From Macrostomum hystrix (taxonomy: Eukaryota > Platyhelminthes > Macrostomidae): a DNA stretch of 64,000 bases. Under the pieces are notes generated by a model. The model had not been told where the DNA came from. It ran no database searches and saw nothing but the letters and a program-made list of their open reading frames with translations. The position numbers were made by a program, and so were the translations under genes. Shown piece by piece: positions 23,401 to 34,100 of the stretch (position 1 is its first letter; every line of letters begins with the position of its first letter). The DNA lies in the NCBI GenBank assembly GCA_950097015.1, contig CATNEN010000029.1, forward strand, positions 7,727,501 to 7,791,500, in the 5' to 3' direction.

Positions 23401-23934
23401 GCGAACGGTACGGAACGGTACTGAACGGTACGGAACAGTACGGAACGGTACGGAACGGTACGGAACGGTACGGAACAGTACGGAACGGTACGGAACGGTA
23501 CGGAACGGTACGGAACGGTACGGAACGGTACGGAACGGTACGGAACGGTACGGAACGGTACGGAACGGTACGGAACGGTACGGAACGGTACGGAACGGTA
23601 CGGAACGGTACGGAACGGTACGGAACGGTACGGAACGGTACGGAACGGTACGGAACGGTACGGAACGGTACGGAACGGTAGGTGCTTCAAAGCTCACCCC
23701 ATCGGTGTACTGATAGTCCATTTGAAATCTAATTTTCGGAAACAAATCTGTCCTGCTGTGAACATAGTTCACGGAGTATTCAAGGTAGGCGATGTCGTTG
23801 CGAAAATTTGTGTCGTTTGAAATGATGCACAGCGCCTTGATCACTGCATTAGACTGGGCTGAGCAGCACACTGATAGGAGTAACAGCCAGTTGGCAAGTA
23901 ACTTATGACACCTGTCAGGCATGACTTGCTGCAT
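14283..23934 (-). CDS. gabbr-like: GABA-B-type class C GPCR, gene B, 14 exons
   Basis: Exons: 23934-23698, 23392-23255, 22020-21850, 21669-21568, 21480-21406, 20949-20770, 20700-20464, 20238-20175, 20091-20014, 19918-19536, 18826-18704, 16838-16742, 16090-15852 (minimal form), 14393-14283. All junctions are GT-AG with agreeing phases and give about 744 residues. A signal peptide (LLANWLLLLSVCCS) precedes a Venus-flytrap domain with GATYSSQSEWVA, YANTSPALSD and DSCTPDEMAHAMEG. Seven TM helices follow: TM1-3 in exon 10 with RFIKMSSPNIN and KTWRVHRIF, TM4 in exon 11, ECL2 with its Cys in HLCRSEHWYTWLG, and TM5-7 with AWETRNV and LNDSKKIG. TM motifs resemble subunit 2 (GABBR2). In animals these receptors couple transmitter binding to Gi/o as obligate heterodimers. 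The C-tail is only about 36 residues, with no long coiled coil. The donor of exon 11 (GTCGAT) is weak. Exon 13 has eight possible in-frame starts. Confidence 0.9.
14492..14675 (-). mobile_element. SINE family 1 copy, head lost
   Basis: Minus-strand copy lacking its tRNA-like head. It ends inside the GTGTACACT/GGGCGAA segment, where the TAAACTG array begins. Located in gene B intron 13. Confidence 0.78.
14680..15541. repeat. 7-bp TAAACTG array, about 122 copies, in gene B intron 13
   Basis: Heptamer TAAACTG with recurring variants (TTAACTG, TAGACTG, CTTTAGAGTG) that repeat in longer blocks, so a higher-order structure of about 60-160 bp is visible. Confidence 0.96.
16022..16590 (-). repeat. 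69-bp in-frame repeat of exon 13 acceptor plus TM5 start, 8 copies
   Basis: Reading the minus strand, each unit carries CCNACCTCNGCAG followed by GGATTCTCCTCGTTCTGGGG and the codons for GILLVLGIFLA-ETRNVYIP. Acceptors fall exactly 69 bp apart, with first exon bases at 16573, 16504, 16435, 16366, 16297, 16228, 16159 and 16090. No unit contains a stop, and 69 is divisible by 3, so any acceptor joined to exon 12 (phase 1) keeps the frame. Units differ at few positions (W/C before ETRNV, T/N before S). Confidence 0.93.
16905..18126. repeat. 25-bp minisatellite, about 49 copies, in gene B intron 11
   Basis: Unit TCATTTGAGTCACTCATATC plus ATCAG. The variable position CAC/CGC/CAG/CAA gives a variant map with duplicated blocks. 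Confidence 0.97.
18910..19115 (-). mobile_element. SINE family 2, most complete copy
   Basis: On the minus strand it begins with a tRNA-like head: TAGTTGTTAGAG as A box region and GAGGGTTCGATTCCTGACTC as box B. The body follows, down to CCATGGACTG. Located in gene B intron 10. Confidence 0.72.
19128..19402 (-). mobile_element. SINE family 1 copy
   Basis: Minus-strand copy with the 3' part complete and the tRNA-like head shortened (GTGGCAGAGCGGATATCGCG then GAGCTCGATTCCGCGG order preserved). It lies back to back with the family 2 SINE in gene B intron 10. Confidence 0.8.
20258..20428. repeat. AGT/ATT trinucleotide array filling gene B intron 7
   Basis: About 57 triplets occupying most of the 225-bp intron between exons 7 and 8. 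Confidence 0.95.
21014..21345. repeat. 41-bp minisatellite, about 8 copies, in gene B intron 5
   Basis: Core CTTTGGCTCTGATTGGCT followed by GGTTCAACTACTTATC. The array takes up most of the 456-bp intron between exons 5 and 6. Confidence 0.94.
22098..22400 (+). mobile_element. SINE family 1 copy
   Basis: Plus-strand copy with head GAGTGGCAGAG(TGA)GCGGTCG, box B GAGCTTGGTTCCGCGG, body and 3' GCCCTCCTGCAATTATTGTT tail. Located in gene B intron 2, antisense to the gene. Confidence 0.82.
23403..23682. repeat. 10-bp array (CGGAACGGTA), 28 copies, filling gene B intron 1
   Basis: Near-perfect decamer array occupying about 90 percent of the 305-bp intron, from a few bases after the donor to about 10 bases before the acceptor. 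Open frames across it have no coding support. Confidence 0.96.
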
Positions 23935-23982
23935 ACAGTTGCCGGCTGAAGATCGTCGAATGCTGCAAAGCAGGCTATTTAT

Positions 23983-24058
23983 CCTATTTATGCACCACCT
24001 CAGATCCGCGCGGAGAGGACAAACCGAGTGACCAATGAGGTCGGAGCTCGAATCCAAT
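23983..24058 (-). promoter_or_regulatory. gene B promoter: TATA-like and two CCAAT boxes
   Basis: On the minus strand GCATAAATAGG (23993-23983) lies about 50 bp before the ATG at 23934, and two ATTGG words (near 24055 and 24035) lie upstream. ATGs further upstream in the same frame (to 24093) would lie before the TATA box, so 23934 (or 23922) is preferred as start; it directly precedes the signal peptide. Confidence 0.55.
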
Positions 24059-24149
24059 GACTTCATCTCCCTTGAGACATTTGGACACAACACTCCATCG
24101 TGGGATTTTTCGCTCGGCTAAGGAATAAATTTAGTTCAGAAGCAAATAT

Positions 24150-24530
24150 TTATGTACTGAAGCACAGACCAATGTACTGAAGCACAGACCAATGTACTGA
24201 AGCACAGACCAATGTACTGAAGCACAGAACAATGTACTGAAGCACAGAACAATGTACTGAAGCACAGACCAATGTACTGAAGCACAGACCAATGTACTGA
24301 AGCACAGACCAATGTACTGAAGCACAGACCAATGTACTGAAGCACAGACCAATGTACTGAAGCACAGACCAATGTACTGAAGCACAGACCAATGTACTGA
24401 AGCACAGAACAATGTACTGAAGCACAGACCAATGTACTGAAGCACAGAACAATGTACTGAAGCACAGACCAATGTACTGAAGCACAGACCAATGTACTGA
24501 AGCACAGACCAATGTACTGAAGCACAGAAC
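24150..24530. repeat. 20-bp minisatellite, about 19 copies, upstream of gene B
   Basis: Unit TGAAGCACAGACCAATGTAC with an ACC/AAC variant. It contains CCAAT in most units and begins about 150 bp upstream of the proposed promoter. Confidence 0.96.
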
Positions 24531-27500
24531 GGCACTGCATACTATTGAACAATGGAGGAACAAAACCTGGACATATTTTTGCGAACGCAACTGCATCAAA
24601 GTGCCATGCAGTGAACTTTACTGCCGCACGAATGGAATTGACACCGAGTGGCAGAATAATTACACTGCACGAATCGAAAATTGACTGTAACTGCTGCGTT
24701 CAGAGGGCGTCAGAAGGCAACGTCTGCATAGCAACTGTTTGCAACGGCGAGCTTTCTAAACGTTTTCATCTTATCACAATTTTTTTCTTGAAATCCTAAA
24801 GTTCTAGTTCATTATTCTCTTTGAAGGAACATAATTAATTAGAAATAAGAAATTTTAGAAAAAAACTGTCTGCAAAACAACAAAGCCGTCAGCGCTTTAA
24901 GTAATTCTGTTTAATTTTCTGCCGTCTTATCGTTTTCGGCTCAGAACACGTGATGCTTTCACGATTCTAGAGAGAAGCTTAACTCGAGAAGGGCATTGGC
25001 AGGTTCTTTTCGTGACGTTGACGTGCGCTTTAAACTAAAACATCTGAGCTCACGCAACCTGCTGCACTACGCTAAATCAATGTAGTGACGTGTCCAAACT
25101 CGATCCCAAGGGATATCATATTGGGATATATATATATCACGCCACCCTCCTCACCACCCCCAAGCTTACTGGAACGTCGGGCCAATCAGAACGTGGCAGG
25201 CAAGGACCACTAGTAGTTAGCTTATCTACTTTAGTAGTTTTTGGTGGCAGGGTTCAGTTGTACACTACGCAGGGACGTCAAGTGCAGGTAGTGCAGGTAC
25301 ACTACGCAGACTTTCCATCACGAATCACGCACTTGCTGCGTGATTTCTCCCGTATATAACCCAATGATTTTTCCTCCCAAAAAGTCAGCCCTTCGTCCAC
25401 GTCGGGACACCTTCGGCATCCTTGTCTGCAACCTTGCATTTTGGGCTCCCTGTTCCCCTAATCCCCCTGCTATTTCCCCTGCTACTCTTCCCCATAAACG
25501 ATCTTACCCCCCCTTCCCGAAAGCAATCCCATACGTTGAATCCCCAATCCCTGGTGTATTAAAATCCCCATCCCCGTTTGCTGCCTTTGACCACATTGGG
25601 CTAGCACTGTTCCCACCATAATTTCTCTGCATCAAAAAACCATTGCTAGTGTGAAGCTACTGCTCGTGGGAAAACTATTCGCAGCTGCGATGTTGCGAAA
25701 TAGCTAAAACTGCTCATTTAAGCATGAAGGTTAGTGAGTAGAAGAGGGGTGCATGTCATGGCGATCCGAGAGGAGGTTGTTTGAGGTTAAATTATAGTAG
25801 ATTATGTAATAATGTAGCTCAAATATAAATACTATTATTGTATTTAATAATAGTAGTACTGATTGCACACGGAGCCGTATTGATAAAAGGCTAGGCATTC
25901 ACCGCGGCGAAGCGCGGCACAGACCTTGTAAGGAAGGAATTGTATGAGAATCTTTATATTTTAAATTTAGCGAATTCCTCATCCCCAGCTCGAGTAGGAG
26001 CGTCGTGAAGTACAAAAGCAAAAGACCTTGCTTCCAGCACTGACGAGGACACCCAGTAATTGCACTCTGCATAGAGTCCTTCTAGCGGCCGTAAATAACT
26101 CTCCATTTCTGGCCTAAAAACTAGTGGTCAACCGGGGGCCTATAGTGCCTCTTTAAGTTTTAGCTATGGAGTGTAGAACAAGGACCACTGTAGTATAACT
26201 AAAATTTTACTCATTTTTTAATATAACTAAGTAAAGTTAGTAAGTTAGTAAAGTTATACTCTATACAGTGGTACTCTAATTAGTCCCTACCCGAAAACTC
26301 CCTGGATAAAATTGGAGCAGACAATCGGAACTGGCCAATCGGACCACAACTCAGGAACCAACTATTAATACTCGTGTATTCTAGATGTCCTTGGTTCCAA
26401 TGGGGAATTAAGGCCTGATCCTTCCACATTGGGATCAGCACCGTGGGACTTCCAGCGCTCGCATGTGGAGCTATCGGCGGGTGTCATTAGTAGCAAAAAA
26501 GAATTTGCTATTCCTAAGGCTATATACTAGTTATACTTATACTAGTTATTCAGCAGATGGTCCTTGGCTATTCCATGACTACATGGAATGGCTCCATCAT
26601 GATTTGGAATGTCGTTTTTATGTTCATTATGGACTACGGATAAGGAAGAAAACTAAATAGAAAAAATCAATAACCGATTTAATATGATTATAAAAGTCTA
26701 TATAATGGCTTTAACCCACTCACGAAAACAATGTGCAGTTTGTTTTATGCAGAAGCGAGTAAATTCAATTGGTAAAAACTATCCATTTTTCGTAGAAACT
26801 TATGGCTACAGTATTAAGGACTAAGTAGGCTCCTTATCACGAGCTACAAGCCTATGGGATATAAGAGTTTGCAAGTGTAGAAAAGTATAAAAAGAGGACT
26901 AATTTAAAACTAATTTATTTGCTTTTGTAATAACAAGTTTAACACGAAAATGACCCACTTTCGAGCTACTTTTCGAACTACACAAATAGTATTCAACGAA
27001 CCCCACTGAAATAATCTTTCATAGCCTGAAGCCTAGTATCAAGCGAATTAAATCATTAAGATTGGCTGTATAAGTTGCCAAATCGTAGCCATGGTTTTGG
27101 TTTTGGTGGGGAGAAATTGAATTTTTGGTTAAAGCCTATTATTTTCCTTGCAATAATCTAAATCATACAACTTTTTCGTTAGTATTATACAATAAATATT
27201 TAGAAAGTTTTAAACCATTTAAACCATTTATGGAACTTTCAGGTGGAACATGTCCCTAATTTAACATTTGAGCCCATCAAAGCTTGATGTCCTGGGGTAA
27301 AATAAGCTCAGAGTAAAACATGTTTGATAGCTTGCTATGCTTATTAAATGGCTAACTGAATTAAATCATCTTGTAGGAAGTTGATTTATTTTGCTACTTG
27401 TTGCATATGTTTTCGATAGATACCAAAGAGTATTGGTATTTTCGGTTGTCCAGTGTATTTTTATGTCATTTTTGTAAAAAATAACTTTTGCATTTGTATA

Positions 27501-28197
27501 GTTTTTTAAATCAAGTCATGGTTTTATTTTGATTGCAATTACATATTTAATTGTATTTACTTTTATAAAAAATAGTATGTTTGCTATATTATTGTAATTA
27601 TTTGTTTGGGATAACATCTTAATGTTTCAAATGTCTAATTTAGCACATTATTTTTAATTACATACACTTTTCAGACTTAAAGTATTTTTATTTATACTGT
27701 GTATTTATTGCCCCATAAAAATATTTATAAATAATTTTAAATCAACTGCTCTCATATCAGCTTTGAGTCAAATAATTTGTATTGCTCATGAAGAAAGAGG
27801 CCTTAGTTTTTAGCAGTTGTTTTGATCTACAATTACAGCTATTTTGTTAGTGATTCCTAATTGAAAAGAGTTAGTTTTTTTGTATGTGTGTAGGCAAGTC
27901 AGATAAGGTTAGATTTTTTGCTGGAACTTTTTTCAGTGGATATTCTGTGTTTGGCTTAAGACTTTTGTAATATTTGCAAAAAATGTTTAAATCATAAAAT
28001 CATATTCTCAATCTGCAGATTTGAAACAAAGCTAGGCTTTAGAACACAAGGAAAGTTTTCTTCCGGGCATGCCCAAAATGCAGAAGCATCAGCGATGCCT
28101 TGAACATACCCCGCAGTGAAGTAACAGTTGGTTATTCATTACATTTGGTATTTCAAATGCGAAACTGTGCCACTGCCACCAAGCGCCAACTAAACCA
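24531..28197. other. intergenic DNA between gene B and Par-3
   Basis: About 3.7 kb, increasingly AT-rich after 26 kb. No exon with splice context and domain content was found. A short imperfect inverted repeat (ACCACTGTAGTATAACT near 26182 against its reverse near 26252-26272) is noted separately. No TATA box is evident directly upstream of Par-3. Confidence 0.5.
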
Positions 28198-31100
28198 ATG
28201 AAGGTGACTGTTAGCTTTGGTGCCACTAAGCTTGTGGTGCCCTGCGGCAGTGGCGAGCTAACCATAAGAGACTTGGTTGCCATGGCAACTAGCCGTTTCA
28301 AATCAAACTCGGCGGCTGCAGCAGCGTCCGCGGCTTCGTCGCCTTTCACGGTGACTTGCGTCACACTGGCAAGGGATGGCGGCATTCTGGACTGGGACGA
28401 CCGAGTCGCCGATGTTGTTGACGATCGCGAAATGGTGAGATTGGCTTTTGGGTACTCAGAAGAATCTCGCCTGTCTGTTTAGGACATTCAGAAGAATCTC
28501 ACCTGTCTGTTTAGGACATTCAGAAGAATCCCACCTGTCTGTTTAGGACATTCAGAAGAATCTCACCTGTCTGTTTAGGACATTCAGAAGAATCCCACCT
28601 GTCTGTTTTTAGAGATTTAGAAGAATCTCAACTGTTGTTTGGGATATTTGGACGAATCTCACCTGTTCGTTTAGGATATTGGGAAGAGTCTTACCTTGCT
28701 ATTTATGATATTTGGATGAATCTCACCTGTCTGTTTAGGATATTGTGAAAATCTCTGTTTAGGACATCGGGAAAAATCTCACCTGTCTGTTTAGGACATA
28801 CAGACGAATGTCACCTGCCTCATCATGGCATCTCCAGCCCTCGCCACCTCCCTTGTTGCACAGCTGATCGCACTGACTCGCCCAGCTTCTTCAACCGAGA
28901 CGTCAGCAGCAGACGAAGCCGACGCAGATTATTTTATCAATCAGCAGCAGCTGCTGCACCAGCATCCGTCGCTGCTGCCGCCGCCGCCGCCAGACTTTCT
29001 GCCCGCCCTCAGCACCCTGCCTGAGTCCGAGGACGACGGCGAGCGATACGATTCGCCGCCAGGCGAGGCTGACACCGAAGCCAATCAGATTGAATCTGGC
29101 ATTGATGAAGCATCCAGCATCTTGATCTCCATAGCCATCGAGCCGTCGCTAGATACTACTAGAAACGCGGCCGGCGTTACCGCTAAGCCGTTTCTGGACT
29201 GCAGCCAGCGGTCTGCGGGCCTGGAGATCCAGGCACTGAATCCCAACGGCCCAGTGGCTCGGGACGGCCGATTAAAACCAGGCGATCGAATCCTGGAGAT
29301 CAATGGTAACTCGTTGCTAGGCGTGTCATTTCAAAGGTGAGTGGAACTGCAAATTATCATATCCCTATTGCGTGCTCATTTTCATATATTTTTTATAAGA
29401 ATCCGCAATATGTAATCTTCAGAGCACAAGAAATTATTCGAGAGGCTGTTCGCGAAATGCGCTTAGATTTGCGCATAATTAAACAGCAAGAACAGCAGCA
29501 GCAGCAGCAGCAGCCGCAGCCGCAGCCGCAGCCATTTTGTCGAAATCTTGACGAGATTGCTCGCGCACACACTCAAGCTCTAATGCAGCAGCAGCAGCAG
29601 CATCATCATCAGCAACAGCCAGGCATCTCTGAACGATCTGATTCGCCATTGTTATTTCCGCCACCGCCTCCGCCTCCTCCTCCGCCTCCTCCACCTCCAC
29701 CGCCGTCGCCGCCGCCCCCTCTCGAACTGAAGTCTCCCACGTCGCCAAAGTCTCCGCCTCTATCGCATTCGCCTTCGCCTTCGCCGCCTCCGCCGCCGGT
29801 GATGGCTCGACTGAGGAAACCGCCAGCTCTGGCTACAATGGCCTCCGTTGAAGCTGCCAATTCATCCACTGCAGCCGCCGTCTCCTCCGACTCCGATGCA
29901 CACATTTTTACCATAGACATACGCAAATCATCCGACGGCCTGGGCTTCTCAGTCACAGCCAGGGAGGGCTCGCCTTCAGCTGCGGCTTCTAGTAACGGTA
30001 TCTATGTGAAAAATGTGCTCAACAAAGGCTCGGCTGTGCGAGACGGCAGGCTGAAAGCTGGCGACCGACTGCTGGAGGTGGACGGCTTCCTGCTGACCGG
30101 ACAAAGTCAGGCCGATGCTGTCAGTCTGCTGCGCGCTATACCAGTTGGGGCCACGGTGAAAATACTGGTGTCACGTCATGGTGACCCACCGCCACCACCG
30201 CCCAGCTTGCAACAGCTGCCGCCACCAACACCACGGAATCATGTTGGTCACGGACACGAGGTTAGCTGAGATCTGCTATTTGCATTGTACCTAAGATTTA
30301 TTCAAGTCTGCCTTCAATTTTTCTTCTATTTATTCCTCCTGATCTATCACAACTGATCCTTCAGTTTATCCCAAACTGATCCTTCAGTTTATCCCAAACT
30401 GATCCTTCAGTTTATCCCAAACTGATCCTTCAGTTTATCCCAAAGTGATCCTTCAGTTTATCCCAAACTGATCCTTCAGTTTATCCCAAACTGATCCTTC
30501 AGTTTATCTCTTCTGATCCTTCAGTTTATCTCTTCTGATCCTTCAGTTTATCCCTTCTGATCCTTCAGTTTATCCCAAACTGATCCTTCAGTTTATCCCA
30601 AACTGATCCTTCAGTTTATCCCAAACTGATCCTTCAGTTTATCCCAAACTGATCCTTCAGTTTATCCCAAACTGATCCTTCAGTTTATCCCAAACTGATC
30701 CTTCAGTTTATCCCAAACTGATCCTTCAGTTTATCCCAAACTGATCCTTCAGTTTATCCCAAACTGATCCTTCAGTTTATCCCAAACTGATCCTTCAGTT
30801 TATCCCAAACTGATCCTTCAGTTTATCCCAAACTGATCCTTCAGTTTATCCCAAACTGATCCTTCAGTTTATCCCAAACTGATCCTTCAGTTTATCCCAA
30901 ACTGATCCTTCAGTTTATCCCAAACTGATCCTTCAGTTTATCCCAAACTGATCCTTCAGTTTATCTCTTCTGATCCTTCAGTTTATCTCTTCTGATCCTT
31001 CAGTTTATCCCTTCTGATCCTTCAGTTTATCCCAAACTGATCCTTCAGTTTATCCCAAACTGATCCTTCAGTTTATCCCAAACTGATCCTTCAGTTTATC

Positions 31101-34100
31101 CCAAACTGATCCTTCAGTTTATCCCAAACTGATCCTTCAGTTTATCCCAAACTGATCCTTCAGTTTATCCCAAACTGATCCTTCAGTTTATCCCAAACTG
31201 ATCCTTCAGTTTATCCCAAACTGATCCTTCAGTTTATCCCAAACTGATCCTTCAGTTTATCCCTACTGATCCTTCAGTTTATCCCAAACTGATCCTTCAG
31301 TTTATCCTACTGATCCTTCAGTTTATCCCTACTGATCCTTCGTTTTATCCGTGCTGATCCTCTCGGTCACCATTATTCTCCTAAATTTCTAGTCCATTTT
31401 CCTGGTTGGTTTTTGTGGACCAGTCAAGCGGCGGAGTCATTGTCAGTCATTGCTTGAGCTGTCCGGATGCTTGACTGGTGTGAGTCAGTGGGCTTGTGCT
31501 CAAAGCCAGGACAGTTGCTGTACACGTGTATCAGATGGGCACGCAATCGTTCAAGGCCACTTGGAGCAGTAGATATTTCAGCTGTTAGCTGGGGCACGTC
31601 ACGGCAGTCAGGAACAAGAATAGAATGACATGCTTGGAGTTCAAAAGCTTACGGGAGTCCTGACTGACCTGCGGCATTAAAGAAAATATTGAAACCACTC
31701 TGCTTTGAAGTCGTGACTATAAAATAGTCAAGTACGAGTTAGCTGCTTGACAGTTTTACTAATTATTGATTTGAACTCTTAATTTAATAACTAATCCAAC
31801 TATTGTTAGCCAGATGAAGCAAAGTGGATTGCTAATCCAACTATTGTTAGCCAGATGAAGCAAAGTGGATTGCTAATCCAACTATTGTTAGCCAGATGAA
31901 GCAAAGTGGATTGCTAATCCAACTATTGTTAGCCAGATGAAGCAAAGTGGATTGCTAATCCAACTATTGTAAGCTAGATGAAGCAAAGTGGATTGCTAAT
32001 CCAACTATTGTTAGCCAGATGAAGCAAAGTGGATTGCTAATCCAACTATTGTTAGCCAGATGAAGCAAAGTGGATTGCTAATCCAACTATTGTTAGCCAG
32101 ATGAAGCAAAGTGGATTGCTAATCCAACTATTGTAAGCTAGATGAAGCAAAGTGGATTGCTAATCCAACTATTGTAAGCCAGATGAAGCAAAGTGGATTG
32201 CTAATCCAACTATTGTTAGCTAGATGAAGCAAAGTGGATTGCTAATCCAACTATTGTAAGCTAGATGAAGCAAAGTGGATTGCCAATCCAACTATTGCAA
32301 GCTAGATGAAGCAAAGTGGATTGCTAATCCAACTATTGTTAGCTAGATGAAGCAAAGTGGATTGCTAATCCAACTATTGTAAGCTAGATGAAGCAAAGTG
32401 GATTGCTAATCCAACTATTGTTAGCTAGATGAAGCAAAGTGGATTGCTAATCCAACTATTGTAAGCTAGATGAAGCAAAGTGGATTGCCAATCCAACTAT
32501 TGCAAGCTAGATGAAGCAAAGTGGATTGCTAATCCAACTATTGTTAGCTAGATGAAGCAAAGTGGATTGCTAATCCAACTATTGCAAGCCAGATGAAGCA
32601 AAGTGGATTGCTAATCCAACTATTGTTAGCTAGATGAAGCAAAGTGGATTGCTAATCCAACTATTGTTAGCTAGATGAAGCAAAGTGGATTGCTAATCCA
32701 ACTATTGTAAGCTAGATGAAGCAAAGTGGATTGCTAATCCAACTATTGTAAGCTAGATGAAGCAAAGTGGATTGCTAATCCAACTATTGTTAGCTAGATG
32801 AAGCAAAGTGGATTGCTAATCCAACTATTGTAAGCTAGATGAAGCAAAGTGGATTGCTAATCCAACTATTGTAAGCTAGATGAAGCAAAGTGGATTGCTA
32901 ATCCAACTATTGTAAGCTAGATGAAGCAAAGTGGATTGCTAATCCAACTATTGTAAGCTAGATGAAGCAAAGTGGATTGCTAATCCAACTATTGTAAGCT
33001 AGATGAAGCAAAGTGGATTGCTAATCCAACTATTGTAAGCTAGATGAAGCAAAGTGGATTGCCAATCCAACTATTGCAAGCTAGATGAAGCAAAGTGGAT
33101 TGCTAATCCAACTATTGTAAGCTAGATGAAGCAAAGTGGATTGCCAATCCAACTATTGCAAGCTAGATGAAGCAAAGTGGATTGCTAATCCAACTATTGT
33201 AAGCTAGATGAAGCAAAGTGGATTGCTAATCCAACTATTGTAAGCTAGATGAAGCAAAGTGGATTGCTAATCCAACTATTGTAAGCTAGATGAAGCAAAG
33301 TGGATTGCCAATCCAACTATTGTAAGCTAGATGAAGCAAAGTGGATTGCTAATCCAACTATTGTAAGCTAGATTAAGCAAAGTGGATTGCTAATCCAACT
33401 ATTGTAAGCTAGATGAAGCAAAGTGGATTGCTAATCCAACTATTGTAAGCTAGATGAAGCAAAGTGGATTGCCAATCCAACTATTGTAAGCTAGATGAAG
33501 CAAAGTGGATTGCTAATCCAACTATTGTAAGCTAGATGAAGCAAAGTGGATTGCTAATCCAACTATTGTTAGCTAGATGAAGCAAAGTGAATTGCTAATC
33601 TGGCAAGTCGTGCCATTTGTCAGATTGGGTTCTCAGATCCTCAGATTGGGTTCTCAGATCCTTAGATTGGGTTCTCGAATCCTCAGATTGGGTTCTCAGA
33701 TCCTCAGATTGGGTTCTCAGATCCTCAGATCCTCAGATTGGGTTCTCAGATCCTCAGATCCTCAGATTGGGTTCTCAGATCCTCAGATCCTCAGATTGGG
33801 TTCTCAGATCCTCAGATCCTCAGATTGGGTTCTCAGATCCTCAGATCCTCAGATTGGGTTCTCAGATCCTCAGATCCTCAGATTAGGTTCTCAGATCCTC
33901 AGATTGGGTTCTCATATTCTTAGATTGGGTTCTCAGATCCTCAGATTGGGTTCTCAGATCCTCAGATTGGGTTCTCAGATCCTCAGATTGGGTTCTCAGA
34001 TCCTCAGATTGGGTTCTCAGATCCTCAGATTGGGTTCTCAGATCCTCAGATTGGGTTCTCAGATCCTCAGATTGGGTTCTCAGATCCTCAGATCCTCAGA

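Noticed and set aside
23362-24093. 243-codon minus frame with PYRSVPFRTV repeats as the gene B protein
   Set aside because: It reads through the exon 1 donor at 23697 into the decamer array; the spliced model joins 23698 to 23392 in phase.
26155-26290. pogo/Tc1-like terminal repeat (CAGTGGTACTCTAATTAGTC)
   Set aside because: Only a short imperfect hairpin (ACCACTGTAGTATAACT against 26252-26272) and no matching far end or transposase; too weak to annotate.
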